A stretch of 64,000 nt of DNA, from contig NZ_LQXO02000028.1 in NCBI RefSeq assembly GCF_001639065.2, forward strand, positions 116 to 64,115, read 5' to 3'. The position numbers and the translations under genes were made by a program. The notes beneath the pieces are model-generated. The model was not told where the DNA came from. It saw only the letters and a list, made by a program, of their open reading frames with translations, and searched no databases. Shown piece by piece: positions 1 to 8,943 of the stretch. Numbering within the stretch: the stretch's first letter is position 1; each line of letters opens with the position of its first letter. Source of the stretch: Vibrio barjaei (lineage in GTDB: Bacteria > Pseudomonadota > Gammaproteobacteria > Enterobacterales > Vibrionaceae).

Positions 1-2022
1 GTTGCTGCTGCCTTCAGCGCTAAACGCCAGAACGGAGTCGGCATCCACGTCAGTGGCTTCAATGGTACCCGTCGCGCTTGGCGTGCCAGATACCACGGTG
101 CCGTCATCTTCATGACCCGCTTCTTTCACCGCTCCTGCCGTTACACTATTACCATCAATAGTAGGCACATCATTGGTACCGGTAATAGTAATGGTCACCG
201 TTTCAGTGTTCACTGCACCAAACTCATCGGTCACTTTGACCGTAAAGCGAACGTCTTTAGTTTCGCCTTCTTTGAGTGCTTGCGTCTCAGTAGTGGTGTT
301 ATCTAGCGTAAAGGTCCATTGACCACCTTCTTGAACCACAAGTTTGCCGTAAGGGCTGTCGCCATTGTCCACAGTAAACTTCAACTGTGCATCAGCGTCT
401 ACATCATCCGCAGTCAAGGTACCGGTAGCCGTTGGCGTACCTGATATAACATTGCCATCGTCATCATGGCCCGCTTCCGTCACAGCACCAACAAGCTTAC
501 TGCTGGCATTAAACGTTGGCTGATCATTCGTACCCGTGATAGTGATCGTAACAACTTCCGAGGTCACTGCGCCTTTGTCGTCAGTAACGTTGACGGTAAA
601 TTGAATCTCTTGCGTTTGACCTTCTTTAAGTGCCTGTGTTTGTGGGGAATTATTATCGAGATTAAAGACCCACAAACCACTAGGTTGCACTTGTAAGCTA
701 CCAAAGTCGCTACTTCCATCTTCCACAGTAAAAGTTAAGCTTGAGCCTTGGTCCACATCACTCGCAGCAAGCGTACCTGACACTATGGATTGACCAGCCA
801 CCTCTGTTCCATCGTCAAGATTACCAGCCTCAATAACTTGTCCAGAGAAGTTACTTGAAGTCGAAAACTCTGGCTTATCGTTCGTCCCAGTAATTGTGAT
901 TACAATCGTATCTGTTACCACCGCACCTTTGTCATCGGTAACCAAAACCGTGAATTCAGATGTAGCAGTTTGACCTTCTGCTAGCGCTTGTGTGGCGGTA
1001 GAAGTGTTGTTTAGGGTGTAGGTCCATTCACCAGTCTTACTATCAATAGAGATAGAGCCGTATTGGTCAGATTGGTTAGCGACTGAATAAGCAAGAACCG
1101 AGTCGGTATCATTATCTGTGGCAACAACTTGGCCAGTCGCCGTGTCATTTCCTGCGTCAATATCGCCGTTATCGAAATGACCAGATTCGGTTACGCTCCC
1201 CTCCCCAGGTTCGACTATCACGGGTATATCATTGATAGGGTTGATGGTGATGGCTACACCACCCGACTGAACAGAGTTTATCTCCCCACGACCATCGTCA
1301 ACTGTGTAGGTAAATTGGCCAGCATCTTCACCTGCGGTGTATTCCATTGGCGCATCAAATTGTAAACCTTCAAACTCAGCTTGTGATAACTGCTGACCTA
1401 ATGTAACCGGTGTGCCATCAGCGAGTGTTAGGGTACCCAATTTAGGAAGCTCTGTGACAGTGAGCGTAAGCACATCACCATTCGGATCGATGGGAAAATC
1501 GAGGTTTAATTCACCATCTTGCGCTTCTTCATCATAATTGCGTAAATCAAAGACAGTAACAGGCGCAGCATTAGAGAAAATATCTAGGAGTGTATTAGTC
1601 TGGGTATCGTTAAGACTGCGAGGATCAAGTCCTGTAGTTTCGAAAAAAGTCGCAGCTTGAACTTGTGGGTTTATCGCTTCAACGGTTGCCGCATCGGATA
1701 TACTGGAGCTTAAGCCATCACCAGCCGCCGTGGCTTGATCTTCATTTTGGGTCGGGTCTTCACCGGATTCAATTTGAGCAATGATGTCTAGTGCATCTTG
1801 ATCACCTTGCAGCAGACTTGAGCCAAAATCATCACTTGAAACGTCGACTTGAGCGAGCTTAATGCCCTCTAATTCATTACTAGGCTGCTCGGCAACCTGT
1901 TCAAGCACCACGTCTCCAGGTCGGGGGTCAACCCCTTCTGGTAATAAGACCAATTTTCCTTGTGAATCAAGAACTAGGGTTCCTGTTACATTCACAAGCC
2001 CCATTAATGCAGCGATACTCAT
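1..2022 (-). CDS. LapA-like giant adhesin, N-terminal part (runs off the left edge)
   Basis: The open frame of 674 codons starts at ATG 2020-2022 and has no stop before the window edge. The first ~115 residues (MSIAALMGLVNVTGTLVL...) look like the retention module of type 1-secreted LapA/BapA adhesins, which plugs the outer-membrane pore. Residues 98-101 are TAAG, the di-alanine motif that LapG-family proteases cut, followed by an acidic linker. From about residue 260 come VCBS/cadherin-like repeats of 118 residues, each with ITITGTND and acidic calcium-type motifs. In this family the protein is exported by LapB/LapC with a TolC-type pore, stays on the cell surface and drives biofilm attachment. 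Matching lapC, lapG, lapD and lapB lie at the right end of the window. The C-terminal secretion signal is not visible. Confidence 0.85.
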   Translation of the reverse strand, partial: MSIAALMGLVNVTGTLVLDSQGKLVLLPEGVDPRPGDVVLEQVAEQPSNELEGIKLAQVDVSSDDFGSSLLQGDQDALDIIAQIESGEDPTQNEDQATAAGDGLSSSISDAATVEAINPQVQAATFFETTGLDPRSLNDTQTNTLLDIFSNAAPVTVFDLRNYDEEAQDGELNLDFPIDPNGDVLTLTVTELPKLGTLTLADGTPVTLGQQLSQAEFEGLQFDAPMEYTAGEDAGQFTYTVDDGRGEINSVQSGGVAITINPINDIPVIVEPGEGSVTESGHFDNGDIDAGNDTATGQVVATDNDTDSVLAYSVANQSDQYGSISIDSKTGEWTYTLNNTSTATQALAEGQTATSEFTVLVTDDKGAVVTDTIVITITGTNDKPEFSTSSNFSGQVIEAGNLDDGTEVAGQSIVSGTLAASDVDQGSSLTFTVEDGSSDFGSLQVQPSGLWVFNLDNNSPQTQALKEGQTQEIQFTVNVTDDKGAVTSEVVTITITGTNDQPTFNASSKLVGAVTEAGHDDDGNVISGTPTATGTLTADDVDADAQLKFTVDNGDSPYGKLVVQEGGQWTFTLDNTTTETQALKEGETKDVRFTVKVTDEFGAVNTETVTITITGTNDVPTIDGNSVTAGAVKEAGHEDDGTVVSGTPSATGTIEATDVDADSVLAFSAEGSSN
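169..1239 (-). repeat. Tandem VCBS repeats inside the adhesin
   Basis: The GTND codons that close each unit sit at 169-180, 523-534 and 877-888, exactly 354 bp (118 codons) apart. A related IND motif lies about 351 bp further at ~1228-1239. Units share GAVTEAGHxDDG, ALKEGxT and VTDxxGAV motifs but differ at many bases, so they are old rather than fresh duplications. The array continues beyond the left edge. Confidence 0.85.
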
Positions 2023-2319
2023 GGCGAGCTCCTTTTAAAACCGACTTCACTCTGGTTAAAAGTTCAAAAAAACTGTTACTTCGATACCCAAACACCACTT
2101 ACTTGATATGCACTCTCGCACAACTAAGCATTATAGGTTTGTTAATCTTCATTTCTAATTTATTGCGTAATGTAAATATCAGATATTTCTCGTTATATAA
2201 AATGAAATTAGAATTAAATCAGGGGTAGTCTCAAAAACGAAATACCAAAAGGAGTCTGTATAGAAAACAGGCAGTCATTTCGTTTAAAACAAGAGGATAA
2301 AGGTAATGATTTGTATGGT
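2023..2319. promoter_or_regulatory. AT-rich leader upstream of the adhesin gene
   Basis: This 297-bp stretch between the adhesin start and the Lrp-type gene is A+T-rich and should hold the adhesin promoter. The only structure I see is a 9-bp inverted repeat, AAACGAAAT at 2235-2243 and ATTTCGTTT at 2277-2285. It could be a weak terminator for the Lrp gene or an operator. The plus-strand open frame across it has no family resemblance and is judged chance. Confidence 0.4.
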
Positions 2320-2811
2320 TTAGGTAGTGAGAGTGTCTAGAAGTTCAGGGTTAACGCCGAACCCAGTTTTATGTTCCTCAATGACCACTTCACTGCGAGT
2401 TTGAATCACCCCCGGCAAAGTACCCAACTTGGTGGACATAAATGCCTGATAAGACTTCATATCTTTGGTGCGGACTTTGATCATTGTATCGAAGTCACCC
2501 GACAAAGAATAACACTCTTCAATTTCAGGCATCAGTTCTACCGCCTTGGCGAATTTTTCGAAGATGGAAAAACTGGTTTGATCGAGTCGAATATGAATGA
2601 AAACTTGGACATCCAAATTCAGTTTTTCTGGATTGAGCTCCGCATGGTACCCAAGAATGAAGCCTTCTTTTTCTAGTCGCTTAACCCGATCAGAGCAGGG
2701 AGACGTTGTTAGATTGACCTGTTTAGCCAACTCAACAATTGGCATGCGACCTTTAAGGCTGAGTATTCTTAGGATTTCTAAATCGATTTTATCTAATGCG
2801 AGCGAAGCCAT
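2320..2811 (-). CDS. Lrp/AsnC family transcriptional regulator
   Basis: A 163-residue protein of normal Lrp length. Residues ~6-65 form the N-terminal helix-turn-helix (LDKIDLEILRIL, LAKQVNLTTSPCSDRVKRLEKEGFI) and residues ~70-150 the ligand-sensing RAM domain (SGDFDTMIKVRTKDM is the usual effector-site region). The family binds DNA as dimers to octamers and senses amino acids. It lies 297 bp upstream of the adhesin gene in the same direction and 122 bp downstream of a small zinc-ribbon gene. Its target cannot be read from the sequence. It differs from global Lrp at its N terminus, so it is probably a local or specialised paralogue. Confidence 0.85.
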   Translation of the reverse strand: MASLALDKIDLEILRILSLKGRMPIVELAKQVNLTTSPCSDRVKRLEKEGFILGYHAELNPEKLNLDVQVFIHIRLDQTSFSIFEKFAKAVELMPEIEECYSLSGDFDTMIKVRTKDMKSYQAFMSTKLGTLPGVIQTRSEVVIEEHKTGFGVNPELLDTLTT

Positions 2812-2933
2812 TGATTTATCTCGAGCGAATGGACATTCTCTCGATTGTAAATCAATCGTTATGCATGTAAATAGACGTCAGATCACAAACTCACAACAAA
2901 ACCAAAAGGTTAAATGTAGGAAGCTTGAAAAAG

Positions 2934-3167
2934 TTACGCTAAGTTTGCTTGCTGACTCATGACTGGTTTTGCCGCTTCTTGGTTTTGCTTATTACAAACT
3001 CGGCAATACAGCTGACGCTCTAGTTTGTAATAACCACTACCTGTGACAAGTTGAGACATTAATTGCTGGAAGCTCTGGAGCATAGAAGCACTATCATTTG
3101 GACTGCGTCGCATCACGGCTTTGTGGGCTGTATCTTTCTTGCATGCTGCGCAGTAGTTAGTTGGCAT
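2934..3167 (-). CDS. Small zinc-ribbon-like protein, function unknown
   Basis: A 77-residue protein with two CxxC knuckles, CAAC near residue 6 and CRVC near residue 56, the layout of a treble-clef or zinc-ribbon fold. The middle is polar with no membrane segment or signal peptide. The start is ATG at 3165-3167. Its role is unknown. The paired knuckles make a real small gene more likely than a chance ORF. It may share a transcript with the Lrp-type regulator downstream. Confidence 0.6.
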   Translation of the reverse strand: MPTNYCAACKKDTAHKAVMRRSPNDSASMLQSFQQLMSQLVTGSGYYKLERQLYCRVCNKQNQEAAKPVMSQQANLA

Positions 3168-3432
3168 TGTCGTTGTCTCCAGCTGGTCTGATCATTTCGT
3201 GACCATATTGTGTAAAAGGTCGATAGAATTACAAAACGATCATTGCAAAAAATGTGGCGGCTATTCCAAATTCTTGGTCATTATTTTGCGAATTTTTGAT
3301 CAAGATTTCGAAATTAACTTACAAACCCCTCCAAAAAACCGAAAGTGTAACAAGATGCGAGTAAATTATGTCATCTTGCTGCGAAAATCACACATCACTA
3401 CTAATAATCAACAAAGTGCGCATTTGACTGGC
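3168..3432. other. Intergenic region, no gene seen
   Basis: This A+T-rich stretch lies between the zinc-ribbon gene and the RND-operon terminator. It should carry the promoter of the zinc-ribbon gene. A plus-strand open frame at 3199-3738 crosses it, but most of that frame is antisense to the RND pump and it shows no family motif. Confidence 0.4.
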
Positions 3433-3460
3433 ACAAAAAAGCCCACTCCTAAGAGTGGGC
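3433..3460 (-). terminator. Rho-independent terminator of the RND operon
   Basis: A perfect 8-bp stem, GCCCACTC at 3441-3448 with GAGTGGGC at 3453-3460 and a CTAA loop, is followed in the minus direction by a T run (AAAAAA at 3435-3440 on the plus strand). It lies 25 bp past the pump stop codon. Confidence 0.85.
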
Positions 3461-3485
3461 TCGACGTTTTAATTTCGTTAGATAG

Positions 3486-6400
3486 TTACTTAGCTGGCTT
3501 GATATTGAAGAAAATAGCAAACAATACTGGAACCACGATCAAAGTCAGTACCGTCGCAAATCCAAGTCCAGCCATGATCGTCACCGCCATAGAGCCAAAG
3601 AACGCATCAAACACCAGCGGGATCATCCCCAAAATAGTTGTCAAGGCCGCCATACTCACTGGACGCACACGACTTACAGCACTATCAACAATTGCTAAAT
3701 ACGGATCCTTGCCACTTTCCAGCTCAAGATTGATCTGATCCATCAGAACAATGCCGTTTTTCAGGATCATACCGCTCAAGCTTAACAGACCAAGTAACGC
3801 CGTAAAACTGAATGGCATATTGGAGAGTAAAAGACCAAATGCGACACCAATGATCGACAGTGGAACAGTAAGCCATATTACCAAAGGCTTTTTCAATGAG
3901 TTGAATAGCAACATGGTAATAATGAACATCAACAAATAACCCATAGGCAGGGATTTGAACATCGCTTCTTGCGCATCCTTCGATGACTCATATTCGCCAC
4001 CCCATTCGATCGTGTAGCCATCAGGTAGAGGCAGTGATTCTACCTGTGGCTTAACACGAGCGAATAAACTTGCTGCGGTCTCATCTCCAAGCACGTCGTG
4101 GTCTGCGAGTACGGTTAATGTACGTTTTCTATCACGACGTTGAATAATAGGTTCTTGCCAATCCAAAGTAACATTGTCAATGACTTGCTCAACCGGAACA
4201 TAGGTCTGAAGCATTGGGCTCCATATGGAAATGTTTTGCAAAGATGCATAGTCCACACGCTCATCTTCAATTAGGCGAGTCACGATTGGTAACATCTGAG
4301 TGCCGTCACGGAATACGCCAATAGTATTGCCACCAAATGCTAGCTGAAGTGTGTTCGATAAGTCCTCTTTAGAGATACCCAAACGACGTGCTTTCGACTC
4401 GTTGAATTGAGGGACTAGCTCTTTGGTTCTTTCACGCCAATCATGTCGAATGTTACGCGCCCCTGGATCGGCAATCAGAACATCTTCAACTTGTACTGCA
4501 ATATCACGTAGTACTTGAGGATCTGGGCCTATGATACGGGCCTCGATCTTTGAAGCAGGCGACGGACCAAACTCCATTAAACGTAGCTGGAACGTTGGTG
4601 CGGCAAATTCGCTCGCTAAGTTCTCATCTAACTTATGCAGTAGCTCAAACATATTGTCGCGGCTAGTTGTTCGAATTTGTAGCTGAGCATAGCCTTCGTA
4701 GCTCTTCTCTGGTTGATAGGTCAACATGAAGCGTTGTAGTCCTTGGCCAACCGACGTAGAGACGAACTCAACGTTATCCTGCGCTTGAATATATTGCTCA
4801 ACTTTTTCTGTCTGCTTAAGTGTCTGACGAATATCCGTTCCTTCAGGCATCCACATATCGACAAAGAACATAGGCGTATTAGACGGTGGGAAAAACGACT
4901 GTTTCACCAAACCAAACGCCATCACCGCGGCAATAAGCATTGCTACCATGCCTACGACGGTTAACCAGCGCAGTTTTAGAGCAAGTTTTAATGACCAACG
5001 GAAGACCGTGAACAAGACACCTTTGTATGGGTCAGAATCATCTGTGCTCTCGTTTTTGTCCGTTTCTTTCAGTAATAAATCAGCCAAGAACGGAGTCAAT
5101 GTTAATGCAGTAATCCAACTTAGGAACAGTGAATAACACAGAACCCAAAATAGAGAACCCATGAATTCGCCCGTCGCATCCTGAGACAAACCAATCGGCG
5201 CAAATGCTGTAATCGCAATTACGGTTGCACCAAGCAGTGGCCATTGTGTTTGCTTAGCGATCCCCATCGCAGCTTGCTTCTTGGTCTGACCTTGTTTTAG
5301 CCCCACTAAAATGCCTTCTACAATCACGATGGCATTATCCACCAGCATACCCAGAGCAATAATCAACGCGCCCAGAGAAATACGATGTAGCTCGATATTA
5401 TTGATACTCATCATAATGAAAGTACCAAACACCGTTAACAGCAAAACCGCACCAATGATGATGCCGCTACGCATTCCCATGGTAAACAACAACACTAAAA
5501 TGACGATTCCAACCGCTTGAGCAAGGCTGACTACAAAGTCCTGAACTGACTTGTCTACTTCCGCCGATTGATTGTAGAAGTAATCAAGATGAATACCCGC
5601 AGGTTTGATGCTTTCCAACGATTTCAGCTGTGCATCTAACGCCTTACCGACTTCCACTACGTTAACCCCAGACGAAAATGAAATCGCTAGGTTAATAGCA
5701 GGCTTACCGTTGAAGGTAATCACATTCGACGGTTTCTCTTGGATACCTTTGGAAATATCCGCGACATCTTTAAGACGAATTAAGTTTCCGGTATCACGAC
5801 CATGGATAATCAGATTTTCCAATGACTCAACGGAATCTAGGCTACCATTTGGACGAATCGCCAAGCTCTCGCCATTAAGCATAATCTCGCCAGAGGAAAG
5901 CACGCTGTTCTGCTGATTAAGCAGCCCCATTACCGCCTTCATATCTAGGTTTAATGCTGCCAACCTTTCTAGTGAAAGCTCAACAAACAGCATCTCTTGC
6001 TGGTCACCTGCAATAGCTACTTTGCCTACACCATCGACTAACTCAAGCTCTCGGCTTAAATAATCCGCATAGCGCTTAAGTTCCACATAATCGTAGCCAT
6101 CACCCGTGAGCATGATCATTACGCCAAAAACATCACCAAAATCATCAATGATTTGTACCGAGCTCACACCACTTGGGAGCTGTGGTTGCAAGTCATTGAT
6201 TTTTCGGCGCATCTCATCCCAAATCTGTGGCAGCTCATCAGGGCCATAGTCCATTTTCATGCTAACCATGATTTGAGATAGACCCGAAGATGATGTCGAT
6301 TTGATGTTATCGATATAAGGGAGTTTGCGGATTTCTTTCTCTAATGGATACGTCAGTTCTTCTTCGACTTCCGTGGATGTTGCCCCTGGATAATTAGAAA

Positions 6401-6542
6401 TGATCATCGCATCTTTAATGGTAAATGCAGGGTCTTCCAAACGACCTAGATCCATAAAAGATTGCACGCCGCCAATAGCCAAAATGACCAGAAACAACCA
6501 ACTGATGACGCGGTTCTTAATTGAATATTCCGTTAAACTCAT
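3486..6542 (-). CDS. RND efflux pump (HAE-1/AcrB superfamily), VexK/VmeV-like
   Basis: A 1018-residue inner-membrane transporter. The N terminus MSLTEYSIKNRVISWLFLVILAIGG is an RND TM1; twelve TM segments and two large periplasmic loops follow the RND plan. TM4 carries the proton-relay aspartates in ALIIALGMLVDNAIVIVEG, and the second half has SGMILKNGIVLMDQI. The pump uses proton or sodium force to export drugs, bile salts or detergents through a TolC-type channel. It follows two adaptor genes with a 2-bp gap. The two-adaptor layout resembles V. cholerae VexIJK and V. parahaemolyticus VmeTUV. Substrates are inferred, not visible. Confidence 0.9.
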   Translation of the reverse strand: MSLTEYSIKNRVISWLFLVILAIGGVQSFMDLGRLEDPAFTIKDAMIISNYPGATSTEVEEELTYPLEKEIRKLPYIDNIKSTSSSGLSQIMVSMKMDYGPDELPQIWDEMRRKINDLQPQLPSGVSSVQIIDDFGDVFGVMIMLTGDGYDYVELKRYADYLSRELELVDGVGKVAIAGDQQEMLFVELSLERLAALNLDMKAVMGLLNQQNSVLSSGEIMLNGESLAIRPNGSLDSVESLENLIIHGRDTGNLIRLKDVADISKGIQEKPSNVITFNGKPAINLAISFSSGVNVVEVGKALDAQLKSLESIKPAGIHLDYFYNQSAEVDKSVQDFVVSLAQAVGIVILVLLFTMGMRSGIIIGAVLLLTVFGTFIMMSINNIELHRISLGALIIALGMLVDNAIVIVEGILVGLKQGQTKKQAAMGIAKQTQWPLLGATVIAITAFAPIGLSQDATGEFMGSLFWVLCYSLFLSWITALTLTPFLADLLLKETDKNESTDDSDPYKGVLFTVFRWSLKLALKLRWLTVVGMVAMLIAAVMAFGLVKQSFFPPSNTPMFFVDMWMPEGTDIRQTLKQTEKVEQYIQAQDNVEFVSTSVGQGLQRFMLTYQPEKSYEGYAQLQIRTTSRDNMFELLHKLDENLASEFAAPTFQLRLMEFGPSPASKIEARIIGPDPQVLRDIAVQVEDVLIADPGARNIRHDWRERTKELVPQFNESKARRLGISKEDLSNTLQLAFGGNTIGVFRDGTQMLPIVTRLIEDERVDYASLQNISIWSPMLQTYVPVEQVIDNVTLDWQEPIIQRRDRKRTLTVLADHDVLGDETAASLFARVKPQVESLPLPDGYTIEWGGEYESSKDAQEAMFKSLPMGYLLMFIITMLLFNSLKKPLVIWLTVPLSIIGVAFGLLLSNMPFSFTALLGLLSLSGMILKNGIVLMDQINLELESGKDPYLAIVDSAVSRVRPVSMAALTTILGMIPLVFDAFFGSMAVTIMAGLGFATVLTLIVVPVLFAIFFNIKPAK

Positions 6543-6544
6543 TG

Positions 6545-7600
6545 TTATTTATTCCCCTTGAGAGCCACTTCTTCACCATCTCTCAGTTTTCTCAAGTTAG
6601 AGCTCACTAACACGTCGCCTTGGGTAACGCCAGTATCAACAATCACGCCGAAACTGTTTACTTGGTCCACATGAACAGGCGTCTTAGTGACGACTCCTTC
6701 AGCATGTTTCCATACAAAGAACTCTCCCGGCTTAGTACCAGCCTCAAGCACAGTCATAGGTAGTTGATAGCCTTGGATTGAACTCAACCCCGCTGCCACC
6801 ATGTCCACGTTCACAGCAACACTCGTACCAGGAAGGATTTTCTCGGCTGGTTGAGGCATCTGAAGCCACAGCTCATAAGCACGGCTTTGTGCATCTGGTT
6901 CGCTAGAGTGCTCCAAATACGTCATGCTGTAGCTTTGATCTACACCAGTAAAATAGGCTCTTGGCTGATAGGCATTTTTCTGAGCCTGTGGAGTAATCGA
7001 TGCAAGAATGTAGTCCGACAAACTGATTTTCACGTACACCTTGTCGTCTTGATAGATAGACACTATGGTCTCGCCCGCTCCAATATTCTCAAAACGCTCT
7101 TTATCGACACTCGCGACAACACCCGCAAAAGGAGCCTTCAAGCTGGTATATTGAATTTGATGCTGAATATTCTGATACTGCGCTTTCGCGAGCTGCTTGT
7201 TGGACGTTAGTTCATCAAGCTCTGAGCTAGAGATCATGTCTCTTGAATACAGTTCTGCACCGCGACGCAATTGCTTAGTCGCCAGCTCATATTGTGCCTG
7301 CGCATCACGGTACTGTTGCTGAAGCTTCTGGTCATCAAGCTTTGCGACCACTTGACCTTTCTTCACAGATTGACCGGACTTCACTAATAAGTGTGAGATT
7401 TCACCTTGAATACGAAACGCCAGATTGGTCTGCTCTGCAGTGACCACTTGACCACGAAACTCGCGATATTGCTGTTCAACAGGCTTTTGAACTTCTATCG
7501 TCTCCACCTGCAAAGGTGCTCGCTCACGCACTGTGATATCTGAATAACAGCCTTGCAACGTAAGGGCTGTTAAACCTAATGCTAATATTGACTTTTTCAC
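6545..7600 (-). CDS. RND periplasmic adaptor (membrane fusion) lipoprotein, second of two
   Basis: A 351-residue protein with a lipoprotein signal (ALTLQGC lipobox, Cys ~18). It shows the HlyD/AcrA plan: lipoyl half (FRIQGEISHLLVKSGQSVKKGQVVAKLDD), alpha-helical hairpin (~residues 85-150), second lipoyl half (SLKAPFAGVVASV) and beta-barrel. The start is GTG, its G shared with the last base of the upstream TAG, so the two adaptors are translationally coupled. It bridges pump and outer-membrane channel. Two non-identical adaptors in one operon suggest a mixed adaptor ring, as is known for VexI/VexJ-type systems. Confidence 0.88.
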   Translation of the reverse strand: MKKSILALGLTALTLQGCYSDITVRERAPLQVETIEVQKPVEQQYREFRGQVVTAEQTNLAFRIQGEISHLLVKSGQSVKKGQVVAKLDDQKLQQQYRDAQAQYELATKQLRRGAELYSRDMISSSELDELTSNKQLAKAQYQNIQHQIQYTSLKAPFAGVVASVDKERFENIGAGETIVSIYQDDKVYVKISLSDYILASITPQAQKNAYQPRAYFTGVDQSYSMTYLEHSSEPDAQSRAYELWLQMPQPAEKILPGTSVAVNVDMVAAGLSSIQGYQLPMTVLEAGTKPGEFFVWKHAEGVVTKTPVHVDQVNSFGVIVDTGVTQGDVLVSSNLRKLRDGEEVALKGNK

Positions 7601-8673
7601 TAAATGCCACCCTCACGAGTCCATAATTTGACTTGCTGTCCTTCGGCTAAGTTTGCCGCACCTGCTACTACAATTTGGTCGCCTTGTTGTAATCCAGCCG
7701 TCACGTCACCCTTTTCATTAAGCGAAAGCTTGATTTGATGAACTTGATGGGTCGCTGGATCAAAGCGCCAAACCTTACCGCTGGTTTCGTTCTGGTTAAT
7801 CCAGGCGGCAACAGGCAAAGAAAACGCACGCTCTTTGGTTTCACTTTGGATATGCACTTGGCCTGACATGCCTGCCAACACATTTATATTTTGTGGCTTA
7901 GTGATTTTTACTGACGCTGCATAGCTATTGGTATCAAGATCAGGCTGCATCGCAATCTCTCTAAAGGACGCTTCAATACGCTGATTACGATGGCTATCTA
8001 ACGTGACGAAAAAGTGCTGATGCTTAAGCTCATCAAGCGTCATATTCTTCACTTCAGTGACAGGAATGGCGAACGTCACGTCTAAATCTTGGCTACTGAT
8101 GAGATTCAGAATGGGTTGCTTGGCACCGACCACTTCGTATGGTTTTTGATGAGTAACGGACACCACACCATCAAACGGAGCGATAATTTGTGTGTAGCCT
8201 AAATCCGCCTTAGCCTGCTCAAGTGACGCCCGTGCAGCCTTAAACTGTGTTTCATTGCGATCAAAGGCATCGGCACTGATAAGCTTCTTAGCAAATAACT
8301 GCTCGGCGCGTTTTAGTTGGGACTGTGCGAGATCAAACTCAGCTTGACGAGCATCCAAGGCCACTTGATAGTCCGTTGGGTCAAGTGTCGCTAGAATTTC
8401 CCCCGCTCTCACCGCTTCACCCATCTTCACATCTATCGAAGATATTTGTCCTGCTACCTGAAACGACAGCTGTGCTCGGTCTGTGGCATCCACTTGCGCC
8501 AAGTAACTGCTCACTGGCGAGAAATTCAACTCCGGAACTTCGACCACTTTAACTGGCTTGATCACGGGTTCATTGATTTCCGATTGTGCTTGATTACAAC
8601 CGGACAGGCCGATGACAGCCAATAAAGGCAAGACCATCAAACCACTAGTTTTGAATAGACGATGGGTTTTCAT
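7600..8673 (-). CDS. RND periplasmic adaptor lipoprotein, first of two
   Basis: A 357-residue lipoprotein (LAVIGLSGC lipobox, Cys ~26) with the adaptor layout: lipoyl motif (LSFQVAGQISSIDVKMGEAVRAGEILATLDP), helical hairpin, returning lipoyl motif (TQIIAPFDGVVSV) and barrel. It is first in the operon adaptor-adaptor-pump. Upstream lie repeated TGCAGT sites next to a divergent TetR gene. No outer-membrane channel gene is present, so the system must borrow a TolC encoded elsewhere. Confidence 0.88.
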   Translation of the reverse strand: MKTHRLFKTSGLMVLPLLAVIGLSGCNQAQSEINEPVIKPVKVVEVPELNFSPVSSYLAQVDATDRAQLSFQVAGQISSIDVKMGEAVRAGEILATLDPTDYQVALDARQAEFDLAQSQLKRAEQLFAKKLISADAFDRNETQFKAARASLEQAKADLGYTQIIAPFDGVVSVTHQKPYEVVGAKQPILNLISSQDLDVTFAIPVTEVKNMTLDELKHQHFFVTLDSHRNQRIEASFREIAMQPDLDTNSYAASVKITKPQNINVLAGMSGQVHIQSETKERAFSLPVAAWINQNETSGKVWRFDPATHQVHQIKLSLNEKGDVTAGLQQGDQIVVAGAANLAEGQQVKLWTREGGI

Positions 8674-8699
8674 AATATTTATCCCAAATTATATTTTAC

Positions 8700-8785
8700 A
8701 CTTGTGCAGTTAATTGCTTTACAAGTGTGCAGTATAAGTATAATTTGAAAGAGATCAATAAATATTGCACATGTGTGCAGTATAA
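8700..8785. promoter_or_regulatory. Putative TetR operators: repeated TGTGCAGT boxes
   Basis: GTGTGCAGTATAA occurs twice in direct orientation, at 8725-8737 and 8773-8785 (48 bp apart). A shorter copy, TTGTGCAGTTAA, begins at 8703. The last copy includes the perfect inverted repeat TGCACA-TG-TGTGCA (8766-8779), and ACTTGT at 8700-8705 is inverted to ACAAGT at 8721-8726. All lie just upstream of the first adaptor gene and face the tetR gene, as expected for TetR-type binding sites. Confidence 0.6.
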
Positions 8786-8943
8786 TTTTTATGACTAACT
8801 TTATCGCTTTTGGTTATATGAAGAAGTCGTGACATTAACTCAGTAAATTTACTGCTCTTGATGACAGGAATAATGCGAATCTTGTCGTCGAGCACACTAT
8901 TGCAGTACCCTGTATAGGATTGATTGAATTTAGAAGGTATCGA

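Noticed and set aside
169..1239. Regular repeats as a CRISPR array
   Set aside because: Unit length is 354 bp, fully coding, and matches VCBS adhesin repeats; there are no short repeats with unique spacers or cas genes.
1962..2228. Plus-strand 88-codon open frame over the adhesin leader
   Set aside because: It is antisense to the adhesin start, A+T-driven in composition and has no recognisable motif or ribosome site.
3199..3738. Plus-strand 179-codon open frame
   Set aside because: Most of it is antisense to the RND pump C terminus and its terminator; the product has no family features.
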